64,000 nucleotides of DNA, from the NCBI RefSeq assembly GCF_900090295.1, contig NZ_LT607753.1:3720001-3784000 (forward strand). The letters are read 5' to 3'. Position numbers and translations under genes: made by a program. The notes under the pieces are model-generated. The model was not told the DNA's origin. It worked only from the letters and a program-made list of their open reading frames with translations, and searched no databases. This document shows positions 62,122-64,000 of this stretch, piece after piece. Position 1 is the first letter of the stretch. Each line of letters opens with the position of its first letter. Source of the stretch: Micromonospora coxensis. GTDB lineage: Bacteria; Actinomycetota; Actinomycetes; Mycobacteriales; Micromonosporaceae.

Positions 62122-62153
62122 GTGCGGGGGCGCCCTCCGGGGCGCCCCCGCAC
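62122..62153 (-). terminator. GC-rich hairpin
   Basis: 14-bp stem (62122-62135 with 62140-62153) and a 4-base loop, between the kinase gene start and the end of the minus-strand secreted-protein gene. Confidence 0.75.
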
Positions 62154-62159
62154 CGACCG

Positions 62160-62585
62160 TCAGTGGTCGTTGTAGAAGCGGTAGCCCCCGCACTCCGACT
62201 CGTGGCCGTCCCTGATCCGGCAGAAGAGGAAGCCGATGTACCTGTTCTCGGGCAGGTTGTAGACACCGCCGTCGCTGGCCCGACGGGTGGCGCAGTTGCC
62301 CTCCCCGCCCCGGGTGAAGGTGTACAGGGTCGGCCCCTTCGGACCGTCGAGCTTGACCCACATCTTCACCGCGTGGCCGTCTTCGTCCGTGTCGCAGATC
62401 TTGACGATGTCGCCGTGCTCGGTGAAGGTCGCCTCACCGCTGTAGTCGAAGAAGCCGCCGCCGACCGCGTCGCCGGTGTTCATCTCGTGGTACGAGTCCG
62501 ACGCCATGGCCGGGCTGGGCAGGGCGACGGTGAGCGCGGTGACCGCCGCGGCCACGCCGAGCGCCTTGCGCATCGTGAATTTCAT
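62160..62585 (-). CDS. Small secreted protein, unknown function
   Basis: 141 aa from ATG 62585, with AAAGGAAC upstream. Signal peptide ending PAMA near residue 28. The mature part (about 113 aa) has four Cys (KICDTDE, GNCATRR, LFCRIRD, ESECGGY), likely disulfide-linked. Beta-rich, no enzyme motif. The codon pattern is normal. It may be an extracellular binding or structural protein. Confidence 0.85.
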   Translation of the reverse strand: MKFTMRKALGVAAAVTALTVALPSPAMASDSYHEMNTGDAVGGGFFDYSGEATFTEHGDIVKICDTDEDGHAVKMWVKLDGPKGPTLYTFTRGGEGNCATRRASDGGVYNLPENRYIGFLFCRIRDGHESECGGYRFYNDH

Positions 62586-63021
62586 GACTCTGGTGTTCCT
62601 TTCGGGGTTGTTGCACGGATGCCGTGTCCCGGTGGTGCCTGCCGGACACCGGGGCGGACCCGTTCGTGGAGCCGGGATCAGCAGACCCTGCTGGTCGACC
62701 CGTCCGCCCGGTCGCGGCGGCCGGTGACGTGCGCGTGCGACGACGCCGTGTCGCCGGTGCGCCTCACCCTTCGGGGCGGGTGGTGTCGTCCGGCCGGCGC
62801 GCTCCGCGGTCGTTGCCACTGACGACGTGGACGCTGAGGTCCCGGTCGGAGTGGGTGGCGGTGAGGGGACGGCAGACGATCGTCATGTCAGCCCCTGCTC
62901 CCTCCGGTGGTCGGTCACCGATGAGCCAACCAGTGCCGGACGGCGGCCGACAGGTGACGAAGCGGGGACGCTTTCCTCCCCCGTGGTCGTCGCCGTCCGG
63001 CCGCCCGCCCTTGCTCCCGGG
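62586..63021. other. Intergenic region between two exported-protein genes
   Basis: 436 bases with no convincing gene. A 40-codon frame at 62764-62886 (-), MTIVCRPLTATHSDRDLSV at its start, has GGAG eleven bases upstream; too weak to call. The promoter of the small secreted protein must lie here. Confidence 0.4.
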
Positions 63022-64000
63022 TCAGGCCGAGTTGCCCTGGACCACCACGTTGTTGCGCTGGACACCGCTCCGGTCGAGCTGCGGAGCGTTGCGGTCGTTG
63101 CCGAAGAGCTGGTTCCAGGAGATCTCCAGGTCGTTCAGCACGGAGTTGCTGTTGGCGTAGATGGAGATGCCGCTGTGGTTGCTGACCCGGTTGTCGAGGA
63201 TCTTCACGCCGGTCAACGTGTTCATCTCGATGCCGTGGGCGTCGCCGTTGACGCAGACCCCGCACGATGAGTCGGTGACGACGTTCTTGTAGAGGGTGAG
63301 CCAGCTCGCGCCCGGCGCGATGACGATCTGCCCGCCGTCGCAGATCCGGCCGCCGCAGGAGTAGATGCCGGCCCGGTGGTTGCGCTCGAAGTAGTTGTTC
63401 GCCACGCCGTTGTCCCAGTGACCACCGGCCCCGCTCACCTGGAGCCAGAGCGCGTTGACGCGGATGTCGCGGAAGGTGTTCCACTCGACGCGGACGTAGC
63501 GGTTGTGCCGCACCGGCTCGTCGTAGCCCAGGTGCAGGCCCATCTCACCGGCGTTCTCGATGGTCGAGCCCCACCAGTTCAGGTGCCAGGTGCCGAGCAC
63601 CACCGCCGCGTCGGCGCGCACGTTGCGGATGTGCACCCGGTCGAAGGTGATGTGTTGGGTGCTGCCGTTCTCACCGAACACGAAGACGGGCGCGCCGCAC
63701 CCGTCGGTGCAGCGGAAGGACTCGCTGCCGTCGAACGAGCCGGACAGGCGCAGGTTCTCCACCACGACGTGCTGGGAGTGGTGGATGCTGACGATCGAGG
63801 TGCTCTGCCGGCCCTGGTAGTGGAAGCCCACCCCGTCACCCGCGCCGGAGATCCGCTTGCCGGAGACGCCGCTGATCGCGTAGCCGCCGGTGTGGCCGTC
63901 GGGTACCTGGATCATCGAGGTGATCACGATCTGGTCGTAGGCGTTGGCGTTCATGCCGGCCACGCACTGACCGTAGGTGCCGAGGTCACCGGCATGGCAG
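63022..64000 (-). CDS. Right-handed beta-helix protein, 5'-truncated
   Basis: At least 326 codons; the frame is open to the window edge, so the true N-terminus is outside. The repeated rungs rich in Asn, Val and Gly (HHSQHVVVENLRLSGSF, NHSGISIYANSNSVLNDLEI) are characteristic of a parallel beta-helix, as in pectate lyases and surface glycan-binding proteins. Cys are present (RCTDGCGAP, CGGRICDGG). The specific family is uncertain; probably secreted. Confidence 0.85.
   Translation of the reverse strand, partial: CHAGDLGTYGQCVAGMNANAYDQIVITSMIQVPDGHTGGYAISGVSGKRISGAGDGVGFHYQGRQSTSIVSIHHSQHVVVENLRLSGSFDGSESFRCTDGCGAPVFVFGENGSTQHITFDRVHIRNVRADAAVVLGTWHLNWWGSTIENAGEMGLHLGYDEPVRHNRYVRVEWNTFRDIRVNALWLQVSGAGGHWDNGVANNYFERNHRAGIYSCGGRICDGGQIVIAPGASWLTLYKNVVTDSSCGVCVNGDAHGIEMNTLTGVKILDNRVSNHSGISIYANSNSVLNDLEISWNQLFGNDRNAPQLDRSGVQRNNVVVQGNSA

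Noticed and set aside
62764-62886. 40-codon minus-strand frame
   Set aside because: Weak ribosome site and no homology I recognise; too short to support.

Overview
The window is high-GC DNA with GTG/ATG starts, Shine-Dalgarno sites and dense overlapping operons. It reads as the chromosome of an actinomycete, most likely a Micromonosporaceae member (Micromonospora-like). The grounds are purine, bldC and Tad-pilus synteny, an F420-type PPOX enzyme, DUF574 and DUF3073 proteins, and a Glu-Asp-Phe tRNA cluster. There is no phage, transposase, integrase or CRISPR array.

Layout. 0-17.6 kb is core purine metabolism: 3' end of purB, then purS-purQ-purL with a ComB-like gene, an SCP2-like gene, purF and purM. 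A two-gene RiPP cassette (radical SAM/SPASM maturase plus a 78-aa precursor ending in aromatic-X-Asn motifs) lies between purM and the DUF3073 gene. It is followed by an amino-acid dehydrogenase, a conserved hypothetical gene and bldC. 1-9.5 kb also carries a YbjQ protein, a secreted trypsin-like protease and a membrane protein with a long Gly/Tyr/Gln-rich cytoplasmic tail. 17.6-27.6 kb is mixed: a PPOX oxidoreductase, a methyltransferase, a small Asp-rich repeat protein, a two-gene beta-oxidation-like operon, a substrate-binding lipoprotein whose two lobes are in swapped (circularly permuted) order, and several small actinobacterial genes. 27.6-28.1 kb holds three tRNA genes.

28.2-35.6 kb is a carotenoid/light-response island. 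A MerR-B12-binding regulator, idi, crtI and crtE run on the minus strand, divergent from crtB and a photolyase. 35.6-43.6 kb contains a serine hydrolase, a disulfide oxidoreductase, a crotonase, a lipoprotein, a cobalamin riboswitch upstream of bluB, a YcaQ-like DNA glycosylase and a DUF2231-Rieske protein. 43.7-54 kb is a complete Tad/Flp-type pilus locus, with a divergent prepilin peptidase. 54-64 kb has a PAP2 phosphatase, a GH65 phosphorylase/hydrolase, a GNAT, a zinc-ribbon-like protein, a DUF574 methyltransferase, a Ser/Thr kinase with an overlapping FHA-HTH gene, a small secreted protein and a truncated beta-helix protein.

The best leads are the cyclophane-type RiPP cassette, the permuted binding protein, the B12-type light regulator with an altered Trp motif, and the kinase/FHA-HTH pair. 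Many convergent gene pairs are separated by strong hairpins, and three long intergenic palindromes look like dispersed repeat elements. Functions are read from sequence motifs by eye; no database search was run.
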